The notes below the pieces were generated by a model, which searched no databases, was not told where the DNA came from, and was given only the letters and a program-made list of their open reading frames with translations. A stretch of 64,000 nt of DNA, from contig NZ_NBYX01000006.1 in assembly GCF_002099195.1 (NCBI RefSeq), positions 62,001 to 126,000 on the forward strand, read 5' to 3'. The stretch is from Burkholderia puraquae. GTDB taxonomy: Bacteria; Pseudomonadota; Gammaproteobacteria; Burkholderiales; Burkholderiaceae. Position numbers and translations under genes: made by a program. Position 1 is the first letter of the stretch. Every line of letters begins with the position of its first letter. Positions 1 through 8,079 of this stretch are shown piece after piece.

Positions 1-453
1 GAAGACGCACTGCACGCAACGCGCGCAGCTGTGGAAGAAGGCATCGTGGCAGGCGGCGGCGTTGCGCTGATCCGCGCTCGCACGGCAATCGCAAGCCTGA
101 CCGGCGCGAACGCCGACCAGAACGCCGGCATCAAGATCGTGCTGCGCGCGATGGAAGAGCCGCTGCGCCAGATCGTCACGAACGGCGGCGAAGAAGCCAG
201 CGTCGTGGTGGCGGCAGTTGCTGCAGGCACGGGCAACTACGGCTACAACGCAGCGACGGGCGAGTACGTCGACATGGTCGAAGCCGGCGTCGTCGACCCG
301 ACCAAGGTCACGCGTACCGCACTGCAGAACGCAGCTTCGGTTGCAGGCCTGCTGCTGACGACGGACGCAGCCGTTGCTGAACTGCCGAAGGAAGACGCAC
401 CGATGCCGGGCGGCATGCCGGGCGGCATGGGCGGCATGGGCATGGACATGTAA
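1..453 (+). CDS. groEL: Chaperonin GroEL, 3' end (partial)
   Basis: Partial gene: the reading frame is open from base 1 and ends with TAA at 451-453, giving the last 150 residues of the 60-kDa chaperonin. The product is the ATP-driven cytosolic folding chamber that works with GroES. Diagnostic features are the [11 protein letters not shown] segment of the equatorial ATP-binding domain, the [12 protein letters not shown] stretch, and the flexible GGM-rich tail ([16 protein letters not shown]) typical of GroEL. The start and any groES lie outside the window. A strong terminator follows directly. Confidence 0.98.
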   Translation, partial: EDALHATRAAVEEGIVAGGGVALIRARTAIASLTGANADQNAGIKIVLRAMEEPLRQIVTNGGEEASVVVAAVAAGTGNYGYNAATGEYVDMVEAGVVDPTKVTRTALQNAASVAGLLLTTDAAVAELPKEDAPMPGGMPGGMGGMGMDM

Positions 454-507
454 TCGACTTCGGTCGATGGTGTCCGGAGCGCGCAGCGATGCGCGTTCCA
501 GCCAAAA

Positions 508-540
508 GAAAAGACCCGCAGCGATGCGGGTCTTTTTTTA
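508..540 (+). terminator. Rho-independent terminator of groEL
   Basis: Perfect 10-bp stem AAGACCCGCA / TGCGGGTCTT (511-520 and 525-534) with a GCGA loop, followed by a run of T. It lies 58 bases after the groEL stop codon and marks the end of that operon. Confidence 0.93.
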
Positions 541-565
541 TGTGTACGCGTCGGCGCGATGGGAA

Positions 566-1018
566 TCAGAAGCCCGGCAGGTAGCACGAAGCGTCGTCGT
601 CTTCATCGTGAAGGCCGTAGCTGCATGCGAACGGGTCGTGCCAGCCGTTATGGCGACCGTTGTAGAGATAGACAGTGTTGCCGTTCGACGCCCATGTCAG
701 TGACGCGGTGCCGCTGGAGTAAACGCGCCACCTTCCCGAACTGCCGTCCGGGAACGATACGGTGCCGCTCGAATGGCAGGGCGAGTAGTAATCGTGGGCC
801 ACGAACCTGCCGTCAATCGGCGCTGCTCTGGAAAAGAACCGTTCAAGCTGGGCGGCGGTGGGCGTGAAGTTCGCGCATGCGTCCCTTGTCATCGGATCGT
901 CCGGGCTCGACGTCTGGCCGGATTGCTCGATTGTCACGGCGCTCACCCCTCTGGCCTGGCAGATGGTGATCGGGATGCACAACGCAACCGCGGCGGCACA
1001 TCTGGCTAGATCCTTCAT
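566..1018 (-). CDS. Secreted protein, probable immunity to the neighbouring amidase
   Basis: A 150-residue protein that I do not recognise by family. The N-terminus is a classical signal peptide: charged MKDLAR, a hydrophobic AAVALCIPITI core and a likely cleavage site near residues 24-27, so the product should be periplasmic. The mature part has several cysteines (near 48, 82, 131 and 145) that could form disulfides, and many S/G/Y/W residues. Its ATG lies 1 base after the amidase stop codon, so the two are translationally coupled. Position after an hcp-amidase pair, together with export, suggests an immunity protein that protects the cell's own wall from the amidase. The immunity role is inference; that it is exported is well supported. 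Confidence 0.7.
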   Translation of the reverse strand: MKDLARCAAAVALCIPITICQARGVSAVTIEQSGQTSSPDDPMTRDACANFTPTAAQLERFFSRAAPIDGRFVAHDYYSPCHSSGTVSFPDGSSGRWRVYSSGTASLTWASNGNTVYLYNGRHNGWHDPFACSYGLHDEDDDASCYLPGF

Positions 1019-1019
1019 G

Positions 1020-1634
1020 TCACTCCCACTGTGCAGTGCTGGCTTCGGTGGCGTTCTTGCGTCCGACCTCTGGGTGCCGATACACCTCTGTCATCTCGAC
1101 GTTCAGTGTCTCGGACAATTCGCGGACAAGCCATTTGAGAGAGGCATTTTGTTCGGCCGTGACGCTTTCATAGACCGGTTCCGCAGTTTTCTCGTCGGGG
1201 TAGTACGTGCCGACAAGCTCGATTCCGATTGAATCCGAGTTGGACGGGTAGCGATCGGGAAACGTTTTCCGGGATTCGTGGCGATGGAATGCCGCAGGGC
1301 CGGCCCGGTACGTTTGCCTTGCCGCCCGGAGCGCCGTGGTGGAGCACGGGAGTGTGCTGATGCAACGTGACTGCAATTTCCCGACGTAATTGGTGATTCT
1401 GTGCAAGGAGGCCGTCTGATAGATCGTGCCGTCCTTGTCGATCAGGAAGTGTGCGCCGTTCGGTACGTGTGCGGTGTTGCCGTAGCTGTTGAATGTGCTC
1501 GAGGCGGTGGCGGCTCCGGTTTGATGGACGACGATTCCGTTCACGTGTTCCAGTGGCCCTCGTTCGATGGACGAATATATTTTTACGATCACGCGTTCGG
1601 CATCGACATGAGCCTGCTTTGAAATGAAAAGCAT
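1020..1634 (-). CDS. N-acetylmuramoyl-L-alanine amidase (Amidase_2/PGRP fold), putative T6SS effector
   Basis: A 204-residue protein of the zinc amidase type 2 fold, which cuts the bond between N-acetylmuramic acid and L-alanine in peptidoglycan. Visible motifs are GIVVHQTG (first zinc histidine, near residue 37), AHFLIDKDGTIYQ, DSIGIELVG, and YRHPEVGRK (second histidine). The usual third ligand of a GRKxDPG-type motif is not obvious here (RKNATEAS). There is no signal peptide, so delivery to the periplasm needs another route. The gene lies 15 bases after an hcp gene, with GGAGG just before its ATG, and is followed at once by a secreted protein. This is the layout of a type VI secretion effector-immunity pair; AmpDh3 of Pseudomonas aeruginosa is a precedent for an amidase of this fold used as a T6SS effector. 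A phage-type lysis enzyme is the alternative. Confidence 0.82.
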   Translation of the reverse strand: MLFISKQAHVDAERVIVKIYSSIERGPLEHVNGIVVHQTGAATASSTFNSYGNTAHVPNGAHFLIDKDGTIYQTASLHRITNYVGKLQSRCISTLPCSTTALRAARQTYRAGPAAFHRHESRKTFPDRYPSNSDSIGIELVGTYYPDEKTAEPVYESVTAEQNASLKWLVRELSETLNVEMTEVYRHPEVGRKNATEASTAQWE

Positions 1635-1649
1635 GACGGCCTCCGATTC

Positions 1650-2132
1650 TCAGGTCGCTTTGCCGGTTTTGAGGTCGTATTCGGCAGCGATCGTCCCGCC
1701 ACTTCTGCTTTGGGCGTTCTGAACGACATACTTCTGCCGGATACGGGCGAATGAGAGTCGGACTTCCTCGCGTGGCCGTGCCATGTTCACATTGGCGACC
1801 GAATTGATTCGTGTGATCAGTGCATCGTCCAGGGTGATCTTCAGGTATTCGAGTGGCATGCTGCCGGCTTTGCGGGCTACCAGAACGGCCTTCTCGATGT
1901 GATTCCCTTTCAGGCAATGCAGCATGAGCATCGGCGATGCTCGATCGACATAGTGCTCGATGGTCAGATCGTTGGCCGCGCACTTGCCTGTCGTGCTGTC
2001 CGCCCCTGAGCGCGCGGCAGATGGCGGGTCGGCGGACCATTCCCACGCCAATACCTCGATCTCGTCTGGATGTGAGGCATCTCGAGATTCGCCTCAAATA
2101 CCGGTCAGTTTCAGGAAAATGTCTTGCGCCAT
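1650..2132 (-). pseudogene. hcp: Type VI secretion tube protein Hcp, interrupted by an in-frame TGA
   Basis: Hcp forms the hexameric ring tube of type VI secretion. A good ribosome site (AAAGGAG, about 2138-2144) precedes ATG at 2130-2132, and translation begins MAQDIFLKLTGI, the standard Hcp start. Codon 13 is TGA (2094-2096). After it the same frame continues without shift as GESRDASHPDEIEVLAWEW, the usual second part of the Hcp N-terminus, and runs to TGA at 1650-1652. Read-through would give 160 residues, the normal length. The only alternative start in frame is TTG at 2051, with no evident ribosome site, and it would lack the first beta strands. CGA (Arg) to TGA is the simplest mutation. 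A sequencing error or genuine read-through cannot be excluded. The gene heads an hcp-amidase-immunity module. Confidence 0.85.
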
Positions 2133-2509
2133 CGCATGCTCCTTTGCATCGTCACATTGAGTGAAATGGACCCTAGCATTGCGCTTGGCGACCGATCTAT
2201 TGGACTGGTTCGATTTTCGGCGAGCCCGGGCGGTGAAAAGTACGACGTCGATTCAGCGGTGAGCCGGAATCGATGCGAGCAGGGGACGGCGCGAGCGCGG
2301 ATTCGGCTGCGATGATGGTATGGACGGGATTGCGCGGGCCGATGAATCGGATCTCGGGCTACGCAGGGCAGGAACCGGAAAGGTGGGAGGGGGGCGCCGG
2401 GCAGCGGCCGTTGTTGGTGTATTACGTGATTCGCCGATGCCGGGCGCAGCCTGGATGACGAGGGCGGGCCGGCGTTCGATCGCTCAAACGCCGGCCCGCC
2501 GCAGGCGAC
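2133..2509. other. Intergenic region upstream of hcp and downstream of thiD
   Basis: 377 bases without a convincing gene. The short open frames here lack ribosome sites and recognisable products. The region should hold the hcp promoter (not identified) and, at its left end next to thiD, a long hairpin listed separately. Confidence 0.6.
2463..2500 (-). terminator. Long GC-rich hairpin after thiD
   Basis: A perfect 14-bp inverted repeat, GGCGGGCCGGCGTT / AACGCCGGCCCGCC, with a 10-base loop, lies 10 bases past the thiD stop on the minus strand. No T run follows, so it is a terminator-like or RNA-stabilising hairpin rather than a textbook intrinsic terminator. Confidence 0.6.
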
Positions 2510-3376
2510 TCAATGCCGGTGCGACGTCCTCGGCACCGGGTCGGCCTTCACGGCCGGCGGCGTGTCCGAGTCTTCGTTGCTGCGCGCCCAGAAGAACCGG
2601 TCGGGCAGGTACGCACCCATGCCGGGCCGGAACGCGTCACGCACGGCCTGGTACAGATATTCCTGCGCCTCACGAACCGCTTCGGGCGGCTCCTGGCCGT
2701 TCGCGAGCAGCGCCGCGATGGCCGCGCCCAGTGTGTCGGTGATGCCCATCAGCCGGTGCGGCGAGCGATCCCACATGTCCTCGCGGAGCTGGCCTTCCTC
2801 GCCGTACAGCGTGTTGACGAGCCGGTGCGAGCCCGTCTCGGACGACAGGATGTACTCGCAGCCCTGCGACAGCAGGTGCGAGACGGCCGCGTCGAGATTC
2901 GGCGCCTCGGCGTCGCCGTCCGGCTGCGCGAGCGCGATCAGCGTCGCGTAGTCGGCGACCAGCAGCGTGGTTTGCGGCGCCAGCAGGTCGGCAATCGATT
3001 CGCGCAGGTCGTCGGCTGCGAGCACGTGCTCGTCGTCGAGCGTGAAGTCGGGCGCGAGCACGAGCGGCACGCCGTCGTAGTCGGCGACGACCTCGGCGAT
3101 CGCGCTCACGACTTCCGCGCGCGTTGCCGCGCCGATCTTGAACGCCGCGACCGGCATGTCTTCGAGCAGCATGCGCGCCTGGGCGGCGACCACGTCGGGA
3201 TCGAGGCCGGTCACTTCATCGCAGGCGGCCGAGTCGCGCACGGTGTAGCCCGTCAGGACCGACACGCCGTGACAGCCCATGCTCGCCAGGGTCATCAGAT
3301 CGGCTTGGAGGCCGGAGCCGCCGGTGGGATCGGACAGGCCAAAGGTGAGGACGATCGGAGGGGCGTTGCTGGACAT
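2510..3376 (-). CDS. thiD: Hydroxymethylpyrimidine/phosphomethylpyrimidine kinase
   Basis: Ribokinase-fold kinase (288 aa) that phosphorylates HMP to HMP-P and HMP-PP in thiamine biosynthesis. The start at MSSNAPPIVLTFGLSDPTGG is chosen because the family begins with the substrate-binding motif SDPTGGSGLQADL near residue 12; upstream in-frame codons are non-homologous. Other family features are GVSVLTGYTVRDS, and LMGITDTLGAAIAALLANG, which carries the catalytic region near the C-terminus (the usual form is G-T/D-G-D-T-F/L-x-A). In this protein the tail is longer than in E. coli ThiD. It is divergent from the rubredoxin gene. Function is confident from family, although single-function ThiD and related vitamin B6 kinases share the fold. 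Confidence 0.9.
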   Translation of the reverse strand: MSSNAPPIVLTFGLSDPTGGSGLQADLMTLASMGCHGVSVLTGYTVRDSAACDEVTGLDPDVVAAQARMLLEDMPVAAFKIGAATRAEVVSAIAEVVADYDGVPLVLAPDFTLDDEHVLAADDLRESIADLLAPQTTLLVADYATLIALAQPDGDAEAPNLDAAVSHLLSQGCEYILSSETGSHRLVNTLYGEEGQLREDMWDRSPHRLMGITDTLGAAIAALLANGQEPPEAVREAQEYLYQAVRDAFRPGMGAYLPDRFFWARSNEDSDTPPAVKADPVPRTSHRH

Positions 3377-3630
3377 GTAAAAATGGGGCAAGAGAAAAAC
3401 GGACAAGCGACGGATAGGCGGACGGCGAGGCGAAATGGGCGTTTTCGGCCCTGTGTTGCCCGGCAGGCCGCACTTTTCAGCCATTATGCGGCGGAATCCG
3501 GCCTGCACGACGGATTTTTTAGCGCAGCGCAACGTAGTCGCCTTACTCCAGCGCGATTGCTAGGCAGTCCGGCCCCGACACGGTACCATCATGGCTCCCG
3601 AATTTACCGACTTTCCCGACGCGGCTTAAG

Positions 3631-3801
3631 ATGGAATACAAGAGCTGGATGTGCCTGATTTGTGGCTGGATTTACGACGAAGAAGCCGGGCTGCCGGAAG
3701 AGGGCATTGCCCCGGGCACGCGCTGGGAAGACGTCCCGATCAATTGGACGTGTCCTGAATGCGGTGCCCGCAAGGAAGACTTCGAGATGGTCCAGATCTG
3801 A
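3631..3801 (+). CDS. rubA: Rubredoxin
   Basis: A 56-residue electron carrier with a single iron held by four cysteines: C8-L-I-C11-G and C41-P-E-C44-G, the hallmark spacing of rubredoxin. The segment EEGIAPGTRWEDVPINW between the two clusters is highly typical. It passes electrons to alkane hydroxylases or other oxidases in the cytosol. The gene starts ATG at 3631 and stops TGA at 3799-3801. It is divergent from thiD, with about 250 bases between them that should contain both promoters, and is followed by an uncharacterised gene on the same strand. Confidence 0.95.
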   Translation: MEYKSWMCLICGWIYDEEAGLPEEGIAPGTRWEDVPINWTCPECGARKEDFEMVQI

Positions 3802-3899
3802 CCGGACCCTTGGCCCACGGACACACCGCTCAGGCCTCGCATCGGCCCGGCGCTCGCGCGTCGAGGCTCGCGCGAGCGACTTGACGACGACAGGCGCGC

Positions 3900-5207
3900 G
3901 TGTCCATGAGGCCAGAACCGGCGAACGTTCCCCCCCCTGACGCACTGCCCAACCCGCGCGGCGGGGCCGTGCGTGCGGCCGACGCATGGCTTGCGGCGGC
4001 CGCCGACGCCTTCGAGCGTCGCGACGACGCGGCTGCGCCGGTGTCCGCTGCGGCGGCCGTGCTGGCGGAAGCCGGCTGGCTGCCGGCCGCGCGTTTCGCG
4101 GGGCAGTTGTCGGCCGCCGTGCCGCTCGTCGCCGTCGAGCCGACTTCGGCCGGCTGGCATGCCGCGCTGCGAGATTTCCGCGCGGCCGTCGGACGCCACA
4201 ACCTGCGCGAGCTCGCGTGCTCGCCCGTTCTCTTCGAGCATTTCCGTGCGTTGCGCGCGCAAAGTGCCGCCGACCTGCGCGCGAATGTGCCGTTCGACGC
4301 GCTCGCGCTCGTCGGCCGCGCGGTGCCGCCGGCCACGCTGCGCGCGCTGCCCGATGCGTTCGCGACCCGGATTCGTGCCCGCTACGAACAGGCGCTGTTG
4401 GGCGTGCTGCGGGCGGAACAGGGCGTGCCCGATGCGGCGCTCGGCGAACTCGATGCGATGCTGGCCGCGCTTGCCGGCAACGATCCATACGATTTCTGGC
4501 GGCTTGCCGCCGCGTGCGTGCGTGCGCTGCGTGCAAGCGGCGCGCCCGAGCTGAAACGCTTTCTCGCGCGGACGAATCTGCTGCTCGGCGAGCATGCGCA
4601 GGGCCGGCGCAGTGCGCCACCCGAATTCGTGCGCGAGACGGTGGCGCTGCTGTGGCGCGATTTCGCGCTGTTCGGCGCCGCGGCCGAGGATGTCGCGCTC
4701 GTCGACGTGCTGCACGACTACGGGCTGACGGTCGACTGGCACGTCGCCGGCACGCCCGCGTCCGAAGCGCTGTGGGAGGCCGATGCCGCCCGGGCCGAGC
4801 ACGATGCGGTCGCGGCCGCGCCGACTCGCGCGCTCGGCGTCGTGACGGTCAATGCGCATGCCTATGAGGATTTCCTGCAGACGGCGGATGCGTCGATGGC
4901 CGATCTTGCTGCCGATCCGGCGGCGGCCGACGCGAGTGCCGCATGGCATGCGTCCGGCGCCGCCTTCCGGGTCGGTACGGCCGCGTGCGCGCTCGGGCTC
5001 GGCCACGCGGCGCTCCTGGCCGACACGCTCGGCCTGGCGTGGCGGCGCGCGGCGCACGGCGTGCCGCTCGCCGACGGCGGCCTCGACGCGCACGGCCACG
5101 CGTCCGACATGCTGCGTGCGGCGCTGCTGAAGATCGCGGCCGGCGTCGCGCCGCCGGACCTCACCGCGGCGTCCGGCGCGCTCGGCGCGGCGCTCGGCCG
5201 GGCCTGA
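3900..5207 (+). CDS. Uncharacterised alanine-rich protein
   Basis: A 435-residue (433 from the ATG at 3906) open frame with strong GC-rich codon bias, so it is very likely a real gene. It is extremely rich in Ala, mostly predicted helical, with no signal peptide, no membrane segment and no motif that I recognise. The first residues (PEPANVPPPD) are proline-rich. The gene lies just after rubA; in related beta-proteobacteria this position is held by a pil/chp chemotaxis cluster. The repeated helical segments, for example RHNLRELACSPVLFEHFRAL, could be a degenerate relative of the Hpt-containing N-terminus of a PilL/ChpA-type kinase. That idea is speculative. The start is uncertain between GTG 3900 and ATG 3906. 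Confidence 0.7.
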   Translation: MSMRPEPANVPPPDALPNPRGGAVRAADAWLAAAADAFERRDDAAAPVSAAAAVLAEAGWLPAARFAGQLSAAVPLVAVEPTSAGWHAALRDFRAAVGRHNLRELACSPVLFEHFRALRAQSAADLRANVPFDALALVGRAVPPATLRALPDAFATRIRARYEQALLGVLRAEQGVPDAALGELDAMLAALAGNDPYDFWRLAAACVRALRASGAPELKRFLARTNLLLGEHAQGRRSAPPEFVRETVALLWRDFALFGAAAEDVALVDVLHDYGLTVDWHVAGTPASEALWEADAARAEHDAVAAAPTRALGVVTVNAHAYEDFLQTADASMADLAADPAAADASAAWHASGAAFRVGTAACALGLGHAALLADTLGLAWRRAAHGVPLADGGLDAHGHASDMLRAALLKIAAGVAPPDLTAASGALGAALGRA

Positions 5208-5389
5208 CGAACAAGGGGACGAACACGCGGCGGCGGCCCTTGCTGCGCGGGCCCGCAACACGCTGCCGACAGCGCCCGCGCGCGTGTTAGAGTGCCATGT
5301 GATCCGTGCGCGCCGTTGCCAGCGCGGCGCGGCGTTGCTTGTTGATCGCGGCCCGGTCAGGCCGCGGCGTCTTTGCTAAAATTCAAACC

Positions 5390-5968
5390 ATGTCAAAGCC
5401 TTCCGATCGCATCAATCTCACCAACCAGTTCCTGATCGCCATGCCGAACATGGCCGATCCGACGTTTTCGGGAACGGTGGTCTATCTTTGCGATCACAGC
5501 GAGCGCGGTGCGCTCGGCCTCGTCATCAATCGTCCTACCGATATCGACCTCGAATCGCTGTTCAACCGCATCGACCTGAAGCTCGACATCGAGCCGCTGC
5601 TGCACATTCCGGTGTACTTCGGCGGCCCGGTCCAGACCGAGCGCGGTTTCGTGCTGCACGAGCCGGTGGAGGGCGCGAGCTACAACTCGTCGATGTCCGT
5701 CGAGGGTGGGCTGGAGATGACCACGTCGAAGGACGTGCTCGAGGCGGTCGCGACGGGCACTGGCCCGAAACGCTTCCTGCTGACGCTCGGCCACGCGGGC
5801 TGGGGGGCAGGGCAGCTCGAGGAAGAAATTTCCCGCAACGGCTGGCTGACCGTGGCCGCCGATCCGCGCATCGTGTTCGACACGCCGGCCGAAGAGCGCT
5901 TCGAAGCCGCACTCGGCCTGCTCGGCGTCAGCTCGTCGATGCTGTCCGGCGAAGCAGGGCACGCATGA
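5390..5968 (+). CDS. yqgE: UPF0301 family protein YqgE/AlgH
   Basis: A 192-residue member of the YqgE/AlgH family, with the family signatures [33 protein letters not shown] and [17 protein letters not shown]. Its biochemical role is not settled; in Pseudomonas the homologue is named AlgH. The start at [10 protein letters not shown] is set by the conserved N-terminus; the longer open frame upstream is not conserved in style. The stop overlaps the start of ruvX in an ATGA, so the two are translationally coupled, as is common in proteobacteria. Confidence 0.93.
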   Translation: MSKPSDRINLTNQFLIAMPNMADPTFSGTVVYLCDHSERGALGLVINRPTDIDLESLFNRIDLKLDIEPLLHIPVYFGGPVQTERGFVLHEPVEGASYNSSMSVEGGLEMTTSKDVLEAVATGTGPKRFLLTLGHAGWGAGQLEEEISRNGWLTVAADPRIVFDTPAEERFEAALGLLGVSSSMLSGEAGHA

Positions 5969-6414
5969 GTGGCGCGAGCGCGCGCGATGCGACGCTCCTC
6001 GCGTTCGACTATGGCGAAAAGCGTATCGGCGTCGCGGTCGGCAATGCGCTCACGCGCTCGGCCCGCGCGCTCGTCGTGATCCAGAACCTGAACCGCGAAC
6101 ACCGCTTCAAGGCGGTGGGCGACCTGCTGGCCGAATGGCGGCCGGACGCGCTCGTCGTCGGCCTGCCGATGCATCCGGACGGCACGCCGCACGACATGAC
6201 GCAGCAGGCGAAGCGCTTCGGCAACCAGCTGAACGGCCGCTTCGGGCTGCCGGTCACGTGGGTCGACGAGCGCTATTCGTCGGTCGAGGCCGAGGCCGGG
6301 CTGCGCGAGCGCAACGTGCGCGGCCGCGCACGCGCCGAGATGCTCGATGCCGAGGCCGCGCGCGTCATCCTTCAACAGTATCTCGATCAATTGTCCGACC
6401 ATGAGCACCATTGA
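5965..6414 (+). CDS. ruvX: Holliday junction resolvase-like protein RuvX/YqgF
   Basis: A 149-residue RNase H-fold nuclease. Motifs are [17 protein letters not shown] (first catalytic Asp), [16 protein letters not shown], and [12 protein letters not shown] (second acidic site). Family members process Holliday junctions or mature the 5' end of 16S rRNA (YqgF). It starts within an ATGA overlap with yqgE and ends 14 bases inside pyrR, which indicates one operon. Confidence 0.95.
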   Translation: MSGASARDATLLAFDYGEKRIGVAVGNALTRSARALVVIQNLNREHRFKAVGDLLAEWRPDALVVGLPMHPDGTPHDMTQQAKRFGNQLNGRFGLPVTWVDERYSSVEAEAGLRERNVRGRARAEMLDAEAARVILQQYLDQLSDHEHH

Positions 6415-6913
6415 CGCCGAGGCGCTTTACCGCGTCCTGCTCGACCAGATCCGTGCCGCGTACGGCACGGCTTTCGCCGAACCGGGCGGCCCGCGGCTCG
6501 CCGGCATTCACAGCGGCGGCGCATGGCTTGCCGAGCGCCTCGCGCGCGATCTCGGCGCGCCGGCGTTCGGCGTCGTGAACGTCGCGCTGCACCGCGACGA
6601 TTACGCGAAGAAGGGGCTGCACAGCCAGGCCAGCCCGACGTCGCTGCCGTTCGAAGTCGACGGCGCGCGCATCGTGCTCGTCGACGATGTGCTGTACACC
6701 GGGCGCACCGTGCGTGCGGCGCTCAACGAGCTGTTCGACTACGGCCGCCCGGCCGCGGTCGAGCTCGCCGTGCTCGCCGATCGCGGCGGCCGCGAGCTGC
6801 CGGTCGCCGCGCGCTTCGCGGGCGGCGCGCTCGACGTGCCGGCCGGCGCGACGCTCGTGCTCGCGCGCGACGATGCGCAGTTCACGCTGCGCGTCGAGGC
6901 GCACGGCGCCTGA
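6401..6913 (+). CDS. pyrR: Bifunctional pyr regulator / uracil phosphoribosyltransferase
   Basis: A 170-residue phosphoribosyltransferase. The PRPP-binding loop is [18 protein letters not shown] (about residues 90-107), typical of PyrR. Family members convert uracil and PRPP to UMP, and in some bacteria bind the pyr mRNA leader to cause attenuation. Directly before pyrB it fits a pyrimidine regulatory role, but I saw no clear attenuator in the 73 bases between pyrR and pyrB, so an RNA-binding function here is unproven. It overlaps ruvX by 14 bases. Confidence 0.92.
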   Translation: MSTIDAEALYRVLLDQIRAAYGTAFAEPGGPRLAGIHSGGAWLAERLARDLGAPAFGVVNVALHRDDYAKKGLHSQASPTSLPFEVDGARIVLVDDVLYTGRTVRAALNELFDYGRPAAVELAVLADRGGRELPVAARFAGGALDVPAGATLVLARDDAQFTLRVEAHGA

Positions 6914-6986
6914 ACGACACGCGAACCGTATCCCGGGCCGCTGGTTTGCACCGCGGCCCGTTTGCATAGTTGGAATCACGCACACC

Positions 6987-8018
6987 ATGACCACCGACAC
7001 CACTGGCCGCACCGGCAATCCTGCTGCGGCCGCGAGCCCCGACCGGTTCCGCTACGGCTTCCTGAAGGGCAACCCGCAGCTCACGAAAAACGGCGAGTTG
7101 AAGCACCTGCTGTCGATCGAGGGCCTGCCGCGCTCCATCGTCAACCACATCCTCGATACGGCCGAGCAGTTCGTCAGCGTGACGGACCGTGAAGTGAAGA
7201 AGGTGCCGTTGCTGCGCGGCAAGTCCGTGTTCAACCTGTTCTTCGAGAACTCGACGCGCACGCGCACGACCTTCGAGATCGCCGCGACGCGCCTGTCGGC
7301 CGACGTGCTGAACCTGAACATCAATGCGTCGTCGACGAGCAAGGGCGAATCGCTGCTCGACACGATCAACAACCTGTCGGCGATGCATGCCGACCTGTTC
7401 GTCGTGCGTCACGCATCGAGCGGCGCGCCGTACCTGATCGCCGAGCACTGCGCACCGCACGTGCACGTGATCAACGCCGGCGATGGCCGCCATGCGCACC
7501 CGACGCAGGGCCTGCTTGACATGTACACGATCCGTCACTACAAGCGCGACTTCACGAAGCTGCGCGTGGCGATCGTCGGCGACATCCTGCATTCGCGCGT
7601 CGCGCGCTCCGACATCCACGCGCTCACCACGCTCGGCGTGCCGGAAGTGCGCGCGATCGGCCCGCGCACGCTGCTGCCCGGCGGCCTCGAGCAGATGGGC
7701 GTGAAGGTGTTCCACAACCTCGACGAAGGGCTGAAGGGCGTCGATGTGATCATCATGCTGCGCCTGCAGAACGAGCGGATGAGCGGCGCGCTGCTGCCTT
7801 CCGCACAGGAATACTTCAAGACCTGGGGCCTGACTCCCGAGCGCCTCGCGCTCGCCGCGCCCGACGCGATCGTGATGCACCCGGGCCCGATGAACCGCGG
7901 CGTCGAGATCGATTCGCAGGTCGCCGATGGCCCGCAGTCGGTGATCCTCAACCAGGTCACGTTCGGCATCGCCGTGCGGATGGCGGTGATGGGCATCGTC
8001 GCCGGCAACAGCGACTGA
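6987..8018 (+). CDS. pyrB: Aspartate carbamoyltransferase catalytic subunit
   Basis: A 343-residue ATCase that joins carbamoyl phosphate and aspartate in de novo pyrimidine synthesis. Key motifs are [13 protein letters not shown] (carbamoyl phosphate site), [26 protein letters not shown] and [11 protein letters not shown]. There is a roughly 25-residue N-terminal extension before the fold ([15 protein letters not shown]), as in Pseudomonas-type ATCases. No pyrI regulatory subunit follows; instead an inactive dihydroorotase homologue does, which matches the class A ATCase of pseudomonads, where PyrB and PyrC' form a dodecamer. Start ATG at 6987. Confidence 0.97.
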   Translation: MTTDTTGRTGNPAAAASPDRFRYGFLKGNPQLTKNGELKHLLSIEGLPRSIVNHILDTAEQFVSVTDREVKKVPLLRGKSVFNLFFENSTRTRTTFEIAATRLSADVLNLNINASSTSKGESLLDTINNLSAMHADLFVVRHASSGAPYLIAEHCAPHVHVINAGDGRHAHPTQGLLDMYTIRHYKRDFTKLRVAIVGDILHSRVARSDIHALTTLGVPEVRAIGPRTLLPGGLEQMGVKVFHNLDEGLKGVDVIIMLRLQNERMSGALLPSAQEYFKTWGLTPERLALAAPDAIVMHPGPMNRGVEIDSQVADGPQSVILNQVTFGIAVRMAVMGIVAGNSD

Positions 8019-8044
8019 GCACGCTTTCGCGCATCCTCATTCCG

Positions 8045-8070
8045 GCATTCAACGCATTCAACGCATTCAT
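8045..8070. repeat. Short tandem repeat before pyrC'
   Basis: The 9-base unit GCATTCAAC occurs twice in tandem, followed by a partial third copy (GCATTCAT), in the 61-base gap between pyrB and pyrC'. It may vary in copy number; no function is evident. Confidence 0.6.
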
Positions 8071-8079
8071 ACACAGCGC

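Noticed and set aside
3672..5261. Minus-strand open frame of 529 codons opposite the Ala-rich gene and rubA
   Set aside because: It is an Arg-rich mirror of GC-rich coding sequence and covers rubredoxin; no motif or ribosome site.
5377..5382. TAAAAT as -10 of yqgE
   Set aside because: Only 8 bases before the ATG, leaving no room for a ribosome site, and no -35 at the right distance.
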